Of a DNA stretch of 64,000 nt, positions 21,085-29,377 are shown one piece after another. Numbering within the stretch: position 1 is the first letter of the stretch; the number at the start of each line of letters is the position of its first letter. A program made the position numbers and the translations under genes. Source of the DNA: Streptomyces griseoviridis (GTDB lineage: Bacteria > Actinomycetota > Actinomycetes > Streptomycetales > Streptomycetaceae). The notes under the pieces are model-generated. The model was not told the origin of the DNA, searched no databases, and worked only from the letters and a program-made list of their open reading frames with translations. The stretch spans positions 4,863,501 to 4,927,500 of the forward strand of contig NZ_CP029078.1 of assembly GCF_005222485.1 (NCBI RefSeq), written 5' to 3'.

Positions 21085-23219
21085 ACGCCCGCAACGACGC
21101 GTGGGCGGGCGGCCAGGGCCGCGTCTACCAAGCCTCCGGTGACCAGCACATCACCGAGCACCACCATCACGCGCCGGACGCGACGGGCCCCGACTCGGTA
21201 CGCCACCCGGCGGTCAGCCGCGCGCCCGCGGTGCTCCGCGACCGGGTCGGGGAAATGGACCGTCTACGCCAGGCCGTCGAGCCCGGCGTCGGCAACGGCG
21301 TCTACGTCCTGCACGGTCTGGGCGGCTGCGGCAAGACCGCCGTCGCCCTCACCCTCTTCCAGTACGCGACCCGTGAGGCCGGGCGTATCGGGCTGTGGGT
21401 CAACACGTCGGACTCCGTGTCCCTGCGCGCTGGCATGCTCGCCGTCGCGGCCGACCGCGGTGCCACCGACGGCGAACTCGTCGGAGCACGCAGCGGATTG
21501 CGCCCGGCGGCCGATCTCGTCTGGCAGTACCTGGACCGCTCCGAGCAGCCCTGGCTGCTGGTCCTCGACAACGCGGACAACCCCGGCATCCTCCGCGAGG
21601 GCGGCTGGCTGCGCACCAGCCCCACCGGCACCGTCGTCGTCACGACCCGTCAGGCGGCGCCGCACTGGTGGCCCGGCGCCGAACTCCTCCAGTTCGGCGT
21701 GCTGCCTCGGGAGGACGCCGCTCTCGTTCTGCGGGATCTGGCACCCCACGCGGGCTCGGCAGAGGAGGCCGCCGATGTCGCCGACCGCCTGGGACGACTT
21801 CCCCTGGCACTCACCCTGGCGGGTGGATTCCTCTCCCACCAGGTGATCGACCCGTGGACCCTCGCCGACTACCGCCGTCGGCTCGACGGAGGCGTGGCAG
21901 GCCTCGACGCCATCGACCTCATCGATCAGGGCGACACGACCTTCGGCGCCGACTCACGTCATCTGCTCAGCAGCACCTGGCAGCTCTCCTTGGACGCCCT
22001 CGCGGCCCAAGGACTCCAGGAGGCAGGCGACTTGCTGCGGCTGCTCGCCTGCTGGTCCAGCGATCCGCTGCCCCTGTCGATCCTCTCCGGGGCCGAACTG
22101 AGCCCCGAACTCCCCTCCTTCAAGGTCGAGTCGGCGCTGCGCGGACTTCTCGACCACTCCCTCACCGGGATCGTGTCTGCCGATGAGACGCGTTGCCTGC
22201 GTACCCACGGCGTGGTCCTCGAGAGCGTCGCCCGCACCGCGTCCGCGGAACAGCGCGAGCAACTCGCGGACACGGCGTCCCGTCTCCTCCTCGCCGCACT
22301 GCCGGAGATCCCCGACCGGGGCCCGCAGGGACCGCTCGTGAACCTGCTCGCCCCGCATGTGACCGCTCTGTTGAGCAGGACGGCCCACTGGGCGGCGCGC
22401 CGCACGACGGTGGAGTCCGCGGCGGAGTGCGCCCTTCGCCTCGCCACCGCCGTCCACAGATCCGGCGACTACGTCTCGGCACTCGCGCTGGCCGAGGAAG
22501 CCGTGGAAACCGCCCGACCGGCACTGGGCGAGGATCACGCCCTCCTCACCCGGCTCCGCCAACGGGTGGCCCGCTCCCTGTTCCGCCTCGGGCGCTTCGA
22601 GGAGTCCGAGGCCCTGTACCTGCGGGTGCTGGAGATCTGCGAACGCACGCTGGGCCCCAAGGCATCGGACACCCTGACGACGCGCCTGAAACTGGCCAGC
22701 CCACTCATCAACACCGGCCGGGAGGAGGAGGGCCAAGCGCTGATCCAGCAGATCGTGCAGGAACGGACAACCCTGCTCGGCCCCACGCACCCGCTCACAC
22801 TCCTCGCGAGGGCGTCCTTCCTGGAAAGTGCGACGCGGCCGGCCGAACTGGACGCGGGGTCGACCCTGATCGCGGACTGCCGCCGCGAGGCCGGCGACGA
22901 CCACTCCATCACCTTGGACGCACAACTCAACTACGCGTGCGCGCTGCAACGCGCCGGACGGTCGGCGGACGCGCTGCCCCACGTCGACTCGGCCCTCGAG
23001 GGCTACGTACGGCGCTTCGGCTCCGACTACCCCATCGCCCTGAACGCGAGACTGACGCTGAGCAGAGTCCTCAACGCCCTGGCCCGCACCCCAGAAGCGA
23101 TCGAGCACGCGGAACAACTGGTGACCGGCCGAACCCGAGTCCTCGGCCCGACCCACCCCTGGACCATCAGCGCCCAGGGACTCCTGAACCACTACCGAGA
23201 AACCCGGCGAGAGGACTGA
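21081..23219 (+). CDS. NLR-like STAND ATPase: NB-ARC with TPR repeats
   Basis: A 712-residue signal-transducing ATPase. In order: an N-terminal motif RVYQASGDQHIT (14-25) shared with the upstream small protein, then a His-rich link; an NB-ARC domain with Walker A GLGGCGKTA (about 80-90), Walker B WLLVLDNADN (about 160), sensor VVVTTR and LGRLPLALTLAGG; a winged-helix region; and C-terminal TPR units (LFRLGRFEESEALYLRVLEI, LGPTHPLTLLARA). Such proteins oligomerise on sensing a trigger and seed an effector. GTG at 21081 overlaps the preceding stop (GTGA). The frame is open further upstream, but that lies in the small gene and is out of frame with it. Confidence 0.9.
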   Translation: MNARNDAWAGGQGRVYQASGDQHITEHHHHAPDATGPDSVRHPAVSRAPAVLRDRVGEMDRLRQAVEPGVGNGVYVLHGLGGCGKTAVALTLFQYATREAGRIGLWVNTSDSVSLRAGMLAVAADRGATDGELVGARSGLRPAADLVWQYLDRSEQPWLLVLDNADNPGILREGGWLRTSPTGTVVVTTRQAAPHWWPGAELLQFGVLPREDAALVLRDLAPHAGSAEEAADVADRLGRLPLALTLAGGFLSHQVIDPWTLADYRRRLDGGVAGLDAIDLIDQGDTTFGADSRHLLSSTWQLSLDALAAQGLQEAGDLLRLLACWSSDPLPLSILSGAELSPELPSFKVESALRGLLDHSLTGIVSADETRCLRTHGVVLESVARTASAEQREQLADTASRLLLAALPEIPDRGPQGPLVNLLAPHVTALLSRTAHWAARRTTVESAAECALRLATAVHRSGDYVSALALAEEAVETARPALGEDHALLTRLRQRVARSLFRLGRFEESEALYLRVLEICERTLGPKASDTLTTRLKLASPLINTGREEEGQALIQQIVQERTTLLGPTHPLTLLARASFLESATRPAELDAGSTLIADCRREAGDDHSITLDAQLNYACALQRAGRSADALPHVDSALEGYVRRFGSDYPIALNARLTLSRVLNALARTPEAIEHAEQLVTGRTRVLGPTHPWTISAQGLLNHYRETRRED

Positions 23220-23242
23220 GCCACCACGACGGGGTTCACCGG

Positions 23243-23467
23243 ATGGCGAATGCGTACGCGGAGCCGTGCTGGCAACGCATGCGTGAGGAGAGACGAAACG
23301 CCCTACGCGACTGGCTCGCCACGTGGGCACAATCCGTCCGCCATCTGACCGACGGAGTGTTTCCGGATTGGCCCGAGGGCATCAGCGACCGGTCGGAGGA
23401 CGTGTGGGAGGCCCCACTCGACACATGTGGGCGGAGCGGGCTCGCGCCGCGTGTATCGAGCTGGTGA
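23243..23467 (+). CDS. Small hypothetical protein after the NLR
   Basis: An ATG 24 bases after the NLR stop opens a 74-residue frame rich in Trp, Arg and Glu (MANAYAEPCWQRMREERRNA near the start). The first 60 residues look like real protein; the end appears disturbed where integrase-like DNA begins. It may be a complete small gene or a truncated one. There is no clear ribosome site and no known family. Confidence 0.35.
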   Translation: MANAYAEPCWQRMREERRNALRDWLATWAQSVRHLTDGVFPDWPEGISDRSEDVWEAPLDTCGRSGLAPRVSSW

Positions 23468-23504
23468 CGAGGCCCGAGACCAGCAATCCGCATGGACCTG
23501 CCGC

Positions 23505-23892
23505 CGCGGTGCCTCAGTTCCCCGGCAGCAGTTCGAGGATCAGGGCTGGGACCGGCTCGCCGCTGACGACGCCTGCGAGGAACGAGGGCTCGTCTTGTCC
23601 TTGGCCATCGGCAAGCCGCTCGTTGCCGCCGACGGCCGGCGGGCTTCCCGCGAGGCGCTCAGGGGTATCGAGGGGATCACCGGCGACGAGTGGACGCCTC
23701 GGGAGCTTGGACACAGCTTCGTGTCGCTGCTTTCAGACAGGGGCGTGCCGCCGGATGAGGTCTCCTGGCTCGTTCGGCCACTCCGGAACGGCCGTGACCG
23801 AGGAGGTCTACCGGAAGCAGATCCGGCCTGTGATCCAGACCGGCGCCGTCGTCATGGACGGCATTTTTGGGTCCGATCCGAGGAAGCCGTAG
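23505..23892 (+). pseudogene. Broken tyrosine-recombinase (integrase) 3' end
   Basis: This stretch matches the C-terminal third of the integrase at 35623-36374 (QQFEDQGWDRLAADD, SFVSLLSDRGVPPDEVSWLV). It is dead: there is no 5' part, the conserved box-II arginine is changed (ELGHSF instead of ELRHSF), and an extra T near 23772 shifts the frame so that GHSGTAVTEEVYRKQIRPV continues in another frame. Similarity to the other copy is moderate before about 23775 and about 97% after it. It is the right end of an older element inserted at the same tRNA site. Confidence 0.85.
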
Positions 23893-23942
23893 ACGCCAAG
23901 GCGCTCAGGAAGCGATAGTCACGCAGGACACACAACAACGCC

Positions 23943-23975
23943 AGAGGGCCCTCACCGATCCGGTGAGGGCCCTCT
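23943..23975. terminator. Perfect 15-bp hairpin, left copy
   Basis: The arm AGAGGGCCCTCACCG and its complement enclose a 3-nt loop. An identical hairpin follows the other integrase copy at 36428-36460. It probably terminates int transcription from either side. Confidence 0.8.
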
Positions 23976-23990
23976 GATCTGCTATTTCAC

Positions 23991-24035
23991 TGTCGGGGTG
24001 GCGGGATTTGAACCCACGACCCTCTTCGTCCCGAA
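23991..24035 (-). repeat. attL: partial copy of tRNA-Pro 3' end
   Basis: These 45 bases repeat the 3' part of the tRNA-Pro gene, from the base just past its 3' end to the anticodon stem (compare 36476-36519), with one extra C. They mark the junction left when the 12.5-kb element integrated. The rest of the tRNA is absent here, so no functional tRNA is encoded. Confidence 0.85.
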
Positions 24036-24489
24036 GCAACTTGGGTCGGGGTGGTGCCTTGGGCTGGTGCGGCTCTCACCTGCGTTGACGATCCGTAGAC
24101 GTTCGTGGTCGTCCGCTGGTGTTCGTTGGCGTTGTCACGCAGTTAGACACTCACTCGAGGTGTTCCCGGTGCGCAGCAGTAGCGCGACTCGACTACAGCC
24201 CATGGACAGTACGCCTGCTCACGTCACCCCCGTCGGCGCGCGATTCATCAGCGGGCCTGCGGTGCACACGGCTCCGTAGGCCCCTTGGCTCCTGGGTAAC
24301 GCAGCAGGTCACCGCCCTGCAGGCGGCAGATCAGGCAGGACGAGTCCACGGATAGGCCACGGCTGGCTGAGCACCGCTTTAGGAGTTCGATCCGAGCCCG
24401 GCGTGGTGGGGACTCGCCTCGCGCACTGGCGCCGTACATGGCGGCCGGTTGTCGCCGCCGTCCGTGCTCGTTAATGTCAACGTTGGATG
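24036..24489. other. Gene-poor left end of the integrative element
   Basis: No convincing gene. Repeated GTTCGT/GTTCGTTGGCGTTGTC words around 24090-24150, next to attL, could be integrase arm-binding sites. Open frames here have no ribosome sites or recognisable motifs. Confidence 0.35.
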
Positions 24490-24696
24490 TCAGCGGAACA
24501 GTTGCGGGACCGGGCAGACCTCCAATGGTTCGTCCGGCCGGTCTGCCCAGCTCCATCAGACGTGCCGATCGGTACACCGCCACAGTGCCCGGCAGGACCG
24601 CCGACCATCGTCGTCCCGTTTGACGAGGACGAGGCCGCCGGACTTCATGGACTGGCTGCACTCGGGACAGGAGCGACCGCTTCGACCCGAATAAGG
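24490..24696 (-). pseudogene. Small zinc-ribbon-like protein gene with in-frame stop
   Basis: Read leftward, the frame gives GRSCPECSQSMKSGGLVLV, then RALWRCTDRHV, a TGA at 24556-24558, then WSWADRPDEPLEVCPVPQLF and a final TGA at 24490-24492. Reading through the inner TGA restores a coherent small protein with a CPEC pair, similar to zinc-ribbon-type small proteins I recall from Streptomyces. The inner TGA probably replaced TGG (Trp). There is also no good start codon, since another TGA lies at 24697-24699. Function unknown. Confidence 0.55.
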
Positions 24697-25035
24697 TCAG
24701 GGCAAGATCCAGACATGGGGTCGAAGCTGTTTAAGCAGGTCAAGACCTTGGACTGAATAGGTCTCGCCGGGTCTCTGTGAGACGTCGGGAGAAGATCTTC
24801 TCCCAGGTTTCTCCCAACGTGCTTCCGATCCGTCAGGAGGCGCCGCCGGTAGCCTCACAACAACTGCTCGCCCCCGGCTTGGCTTCCGGCCCGTCCTCTA
24901 CCTCTGTCTGCTGGGGACGCCTGAGTGTCCCGTTGCGCGAATCTTGCGCGAGGTTTGGCATATACAGAAGGAAGTCCTCCCGCAACACTGATTAGCTCAG
25001 AACCTAGGTATGTAACCTCGGATAACTCAGGGACA
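24697..25035. other. Gene-free stretch downstream of the DUF4435 gene
   Basis: G+C drops here. It contains a perfect 18-bp palindrome (GGGAGAAGATCTTCTCCC at 24788-24805), a plausible hairpin downstream of the leftward AAA/DUF4435 operon. Short open frames are not supported. Confidence 0.4.
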
Positions 25036-25983
25036 CTAGGCAGTGTCGCGCAACTTTGGGAAATCCGCCGAGTCGGCATTCAAGTCTTTAAGGGCATATT
25101 CCTTCAATCTTCCAAATAGCCCATATTGCTCAAGGTCCACTACTTCCAGACTCGACATCATGCAAATCTCCATGGCTGTTGCTTGCGCGAAGTGTCGCCG
25201 GTCCTCCCGCAGAAGGTTCGGATGCATCGATGCAATGTATTTGATAAATACAGCAGCTATGTCATGTCCTCTGATGTAGTGGCGAGGATCCAAATTCTCA
25301 GGAACTTCAAACCTTGAAAAAGCTTCGCTTAGCTCCTTGCGTGAGTATCCTTTTACGGAACGCGCTAGGGCATCTTCAGCATCCAGATCGCTCCCAGCAG
25401 GTTTAAAATGTAGCTGCTCCATTACCTTTCCCGCCAATTTTTGCGGCTCAGGCAGGGATCGTACTGTCGCCCGAATCCTGAACAAGGTCACAAGCGTTGG
25501 AATGAGTGCATCGATGACGCCTTGCGCGTCGATGCGATCGGGGGCACGGAGAGCGACAGACAGCACCTTCCCGATGGTCTTAGGGGACAGGCAGTAGAGT
25601 TCCATTGCGGCGAAGTCCGTGTAGAGGATGTTTCCCAATTCTGGACAGGCATCTAACCCGAGTGAATTACAGTCTCGATCCGCTACAAAAATCACTCTGC
25701 TGCTGCGTGGAGCCCGCTCGCTTACGATCTCCGCCGTCGCCACGACTGCCCCGCGTTGGCCCGCACTGTGGCCGCGGCCTGTAATTATATCGGAATCAAT
25801 TAGCACGCGATCCGTCACTGCAAAAAACGCGATGTCCGAGTCTGGCGCTACCTGGGAAAAGAACCATCGGAGCAGGCCCGCGTCGCCCCGGCCTTCAACG
25901 ATTACTTCTTTCATTCCCGGCTCTACGAGGTCGAGCGTGGAAAGCTCTTCAGGCGTTCTGCGATTCTCATCTACATTCGGCAT
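25036..25983 (-). CDS. DUF4435 TOPRIM-like protein (AriB-like, PARIS-type effector)
   Basis: The 315-residue product shows TOPRIM features typical of DUF4435: VIVEGRGD (acidic residue E30), then VIFVADRD (D102, D104), followed by LYTDFAAMELYCL. In PARIS anti-phage systems AriB is such a protein; it is held by the AriA ATPase and, when released, shuts down the infected cell. ATG at 25983 follows GGTGGGGG at ideal spacing; a GTG at 26004 is less likely. The gene starts 28 bases after the ATPase stop, so the two form one operon. G+C is clearly lower than in the flanking chromosome, a sign of transfer. Confidence 0.78.
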   Translation of the reverse strand: MPNVDENRRTPEELSTLDLVEPGMKEVIVEGRGDAGLLRWFFSQVAPDSDIAFFAVTDRVLIDSDIITGRGHSAGQRGAVVATAEIVSERAPRSSRVIFVADRDCNSLGLDACPELGNILYTDFAAMELYCLSPKTIGKVLSVALRAPDRIDAQGVIDALIPTLVTLFRIRATVRSLPEPQKLAGKVMEQLHFKPAGSDLDAEDALARSVKGYSRKELSEAFSRFEVPENLDPRHYIRGHDIAAVFIKYIASMHPNLLREDRRHFAQATAMEICMMSSLEVVDLEQYGLFGRLKEYALKDLNADSADFPKLRDTA

Positions 25984-26011
25984 GCGTGTACCCCCACCAG
26001 GCACCTAGATA

Positions 26012-27475
26012 TCAGCTCTGCGCCACAAGTCGCGACAGGGAATCAGTGTTTCCAGTGATTACCTCAATCGAGTGAGTGGCCACAACGAACTGCATGCCAC
26101 TACCTTGGGTGCATGCCAAAAGAGCTGCCATTAGTTTCCTCTGCCACTTCACATTCAAGCTGAGTTCAGGTTCGTCGATCAGAAACAGACGAGTGTTTCC
26201 ACGAGCTTGAACAGTGTTTAGCAGAAGCAGCAGGATTTGGCGCTCGCCGGACGAGAGTTGGTGCGGCTGTAGTTCCTCTTCGTGTCCCTCATGAGACAGA
26301 ACTCGAATTCCTCGAGAAAGATCGAAAACAAGTTGCTTCGTCTGCAGGAATCCATTCGCCTGTTCCACCAATGTGCGAATTAGTCGCTCGGCTCCTTGCA
26401 ATGCATCGAGCCTAGCTTCTTGCGCCTCCAGATACGGGTGGATAACCTCCTCAGCCATAGCCACTCGGTCGTGTGGGATGCTCTTCAAGATGGAGGCGAA
26501 AGGCTGTGATTGCAGCGCTGGCATTAGGCCAAATTCGCTGTACTTCTGCGTCCTGAAGGCGACCTGGTTTAGCCTTTCCAGGAGTTGGTCGACTGACGAT
26601 GCTCCTTCGTCCGAAAACTGTTTTTGGGTAATCCTCTCCAGGAGGTCAAGGTAAATTTTGTTCGTGCCGCTGGATCCCCGCTGGTTCCCTGCAAGCGCCT
26701 GCTGCTGCAATTGGTTATGAATGCGCCTCATTGCAAGTGCCAGCTCCCAAGCAAGGAAAGACTTGGTATCGTTGGGCCCATCCTCCTCGGTCGGGCGTTT
26801 GGGGCCATGTCTGATGTCATCACCGTAAATCTGCCTGTCATCGGCAAGGAAATACGGATTAGCGTGCAGTTGAGTCAGATAGTTGACAAATGCGTCCTCT
26901 TGAGAGTGGGCAAACAATGCCAATTGCTCACGCTGACGCCTTCTGGAGGTAGAGGAGACTCCTATTCCTGCCCTCGTTTCGCGCTGCCGACGCATCTCGA
27001 AATCAAGCCTGACAGCGTCCGGCATGGGCAAACCATCTTCACCTACGGGGAGGAATGTTCCATCTCCGACTGGCATATAGGCCTGTTGAAGCTCAACGCT
27101 CTGCCCCATAACTGTGACGTCGTAAGGGCCTTGCAGGTCGTTGCGTTTCGTGATCCTGATGGTGTCGCCGTCGTTGAGTTCGATTTCTAGCGACTCGAAT
27201 GGGCAATTACCGATATAGGATCTATGGCCAAGCTGGCGCGATGCGCTCAGTGCATTCCATAGCAGGTTCAGAATGGTAGTCTTGCCGCTTCCGTTGTCTC
27301 CATATAGAAGGGTGAGTCGGCGATCGGCTACTTCCTCTGGCCCGTCGAAAAAGTCAATCCGATAGTTGAACTTACCGAACAATTGTTTCAATCGAAGTGA
27401 CTTGATGAGGCGTGGTGCAGTATCTGCTGCCGGCTTTGTGTCGTCGAGGTCCTCTGACCTGGTCGAGGGTTCCAT
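26012..27475 (-). CDS. ABC-type AAA ATPase (AriA-like, PARIS-type sensor)
   Basis: A 487-residue ATPase of the AAA_15/AAA_21 kind: Walker A GDNGSGKTT (59-67), long helical insertion, ABC signature LSSGERQ (about 407), Walker B LFLIDEPELS (about 430) and H-loop ATHS (about 466). Together with the DUF4435 gene this is the defining pair of PARIS, where AriA senses phage anti-restriction proteins. ATG at 27475 is preferred to the longer open frame (to 27745) because the extra 90 residues look non-coding and a TATTCT box lies six bases upstream, fitting a leaderless mRNA. An OLD-type or other ATPase pair is the alternative. Confidence 0.8.
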   Translation of the reverse strand: MEPSTRSEDLDDTKPAADTAPRLIKSLRLKQLFGKFNYRIDFFDGPEEVADRRLTLLYGDNGSGKTTILNLLWNALSASRQLGHRSYIGNCPFESLEIELNDGDTIRITKRNDLQGPYDVTVMGQSVELQQAYMPVGDGTFLPVGEDGLPMPDAVRLDFEMRRQRETRAGIGVSSTSRRRQREQLALFAHSQEDAFVNYLTQLHANPYFLADDRQIYGDDIRHGPKRPTEEDGPNDTKSFLAWELALAMRRIHNQLQQQALAGNQRGSSGTNKIYLDLLERITQKQFSDEGASSVDQLLERLNQVAFRTQKYSEFGLMPALQSQPFASILKSIPHDRVAMAEEVIHPYLEAQEARLDALQGAERLIRTLVEQANGFLQTKQLVFDLSRGIRVLSHEGHEEELQPHQLSSGERQILLLLLNTVQARGNTRLFLIDEPELSLNVKWQRKLMAALLACTQGSGMQFVVATHSIEVITGNTDSLSRLVAQS

Positions 27476-27520
27476 GCACGCAGAATACGTGCCGGCACCG
27501 AGTCTTTCAGGCGTTCTGCG
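27476..27520 (-). promoter_or_regulatory. Putative leaderless promoter of the AAA/DUF4435 operon
   Basis: On the minus strand TATTCT lies six bases before the ATG, with CTGAAA about 18 bases further upstream. No Shine-Dalgarno sequence is present, so transcription probably starts at or next to the ATG. Confidence 0.4.
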
Positions 27521-28217
27521 CGCAGAGTCCAATGGTGGTGCGTACGGAGTTCGATCATTGGGCCGTGCGGCCTGCTCCGCGCCCACGACGCTGAGGGTTG
27601 GTGGTGCCTCTGTGACCGCTCCAGTCCGTTGCCGTCCAGGGGCCTCAATGTCACTTCGCGGAGCACCGGCGCGCTGCCAGTCGCCGCAGCCTATGGCGGC
27701 GCTGTCCCGCTGCGCACTGCGTTGTTGTCCTGGGTGAGCAGGCATCGCAACGTGTCGATGTGACGCTCAGGGCTGGTGAGTAACCGCTTCGACTCCAGCC
27801 AGGGCCAGACCACCATCGTCTTCCAGTACGGAACCACCGTAGTCAGCTGGCCCGGCGTCGTCATGCCAGTCTCCGGGCTTCGGTATCACCCTTCCAGTGT
27901 CGCAGATCATCTGCGGGAGCCCAGGCCAGAGCCGGGTGGGGGTGGTCACCCGTGGGCGCCGACTGTCAGCGTTGGTCGGCCTCGCACGGCCCAGGGACGA
28001 CCCAGGGACGGCCCAGCGGACTCAGATTTCGCACTCAATGCTCTATAAAGACGAGCCAACTGGATTCCGTGCCCTGAGGTTGTCACAGCCGACAAGGAGA
28101 GCGAATGGGGACGTTTTACCTCAGCGCAAGTTGGACCGGTGGACGCCCATCTGGGCCCCGGCAGATCGCTTCACCTTTTCAGCCACAGACAGCTCGTGCG
28201 GTCGGTAGGCTCGGCAT
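27521..28217. other. Gene-poor stretch upstream of the ATPase
   Basis: About 700 bases without a convincing gene. The best candidate is a 57-residue frame on the minus strand, 27691-27864 (TMVVWPWLESKRLL inside), with no ribosome site. Just before 28218 a TAGGCT box lies six bases from the ATG of the next gene, again suggesting leaderless expression. Confidence 0.35.
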
Positions 28218-29273
28218 ATGAATCCGGAGGGGATCGCCAACGCAGTGGTCTCGGTACTCGCTGCCGCAGGAACACTCGCTGGCGTAACGAGCCGCACTAG
28301 GCGACGACGCAATGAGATCAAAGAAAATCTCGCCTTGGCAGAAGAGCTCCAAAAGAACACAATCCTACGCGACCACACTCCTGCCGTTGCTTGGCTGCAT
28401 GGGAAAATCGCCTTAGACGTGGCCAAACTATCCGGCCAACCTATCGGGGCCCCGAAGAAGCCGATTCCCAAAGGTTCCGTAATTTTTGCTACTGTCCTCC
28501 TCCTCGGGTTCGGCGGATGGACCTACTGGCTCAATCGTGACGGCTTCGTCTGGTATTCATTGGTGACGGGCGCCCTGGCCGCCTCCATGCTTATTTCAAT
28601 CCTAGGAATGACAACTAACAGGGAGATTCCCCCTGAGGGTGAGATGCCAGAGGGCGCTCACCCTCTCGGGTCTGGATCTGAATCGCAGAATGTAGTTGCA
28701 TCTGTAGCCATGGCCGCCATGAGTTCCGACGGCAGGTATGAAGACGATGGCCAGCTCGGGGTGGCGTTTCGCTTCGTGCGCCACATGACGGCCGGTGAGT
28801 TCGACGAGGCCTTGAGCCTCGCAGACGAAAACTGGCTCAGGTGTCGCATCCAGGCCTGGCTTTGGAACGCGAGAGCCGTCGTCGGAGATGACGAGACTCA
28901 ACTCCAAGAAACAGCAGATGCCATGATGACTTCACGCGGGCAGCATGACCTGTGGGAAGCTTTCTCCTCCGCCGAAGTTGACGCCTTCCATAATGCATGG
29001 GGGGACATTGACCCGGAGCAATTGGGTGGAGCAAGCAGGCGCCGCCGAGTGGGCCCTGATTACGAGTTGGTAGTCTTAGTGCCGCTTGGCGAAAGTGGCG
29101 GTTACTTCGTCAACTCGCCCACTCCGGTACCCGGTGGCATGACCTTCCTCATGCACAAACTTAATGGAAAGTGGCTGCTGGCTAATCATCTGGGCATTGC
29201 ACCACCGCTGCCGGGCTTTCCTCCGACTTGGTGGGTTGTTGGAGACCCCAGTATTGAGGAGCTTCCAGATTAG
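28218..29273 (+). CDS. Hypothetical membrane protein of the island
   Basis: A 351-residue protein of no recognised family. A first hydrophobic helix (NAVVSVLAAAGTLAGV) precedes a charged helical region; two more membrane helices follow (SVIFATVLLLGFGGWTYWL and FVWYSLVTGALAASMLISIL); the C-terminal 200 residues are soluble and acidic (FVRHMTAGEFDEALSLADEN, DLWEAFSSAEVDAF), resembling small ligand-binding or NTF2-like cones only in general feel. It has its own probable leaderless promoter, moderately low G+C, and points away from the ATPase operon. Confidence 0.65.
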   Translation: MNPEGIANAVVSVLAAAGTLAGVTSRTRRRRNEIKENLALAEELQKNTILRDHTPAVAWLHGKIALDVAKLSGQPIGAPKKPIPKGSVIFATVLLLGFGGWTYWLNRDGFVWYSLVTGALAASMLISILGMTTNREIPPEGEMPEGAHPLGSGSESQNVVASVAMAAMSSDGRYEDDGQLGVAFRFVRHMTAGEFDEALSLADENWLRCRIQAWLWNARAVVGDDETQLQETADAMMTSRGQHDLWEAFSSAEVDAFHNAWGDIDPEQLGGASRRRRVGPDYELVVLVPLGESGGYFVNSPTPVPGGMTFLMHKLNGKWLLANHLGIAPPLPGFPPTWWVVGDPSIEELPD

Positions 29274-29377
29274 ATGCTGGGGCCTGTGTAGCTTGCCTGT
29301 GGACGATCGTGCGCGAGTGCCAGTAGGGCGATTTGGCCTTGTTCAACGGGCATGCAGTCGCGCCCGCCAGCGCTGAT

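Noticed and set aside
23991..24070. A second functional tRNA-Pro gene at attL
   Set aside because: Only the 3' half is present; homology ends in the anticodon arm and there is no acceptor 5' strand or D-arm.
24248..24661. A 137-codon minus-strand open frame at the element's left end
   Set aside because: It runs out of frame across the zinc-ribbon pseudogene and has no ribosome site or motif.
24487..24756. An 89-codon + strand frame (MSAEQLRDRADLQW) as a gene
   Set aside because: It lies antisense to the zinc-ribbon pseudogene, whose minus-strand reading is far more protein-like.
26012..27745. Longer start (27745) for the AAA ATPase
   Set aside because: The extra 90 residues look non-coding, overlap another small frame, and lie upstream of a -10-like box placed for a leaderless ATG at 27475.
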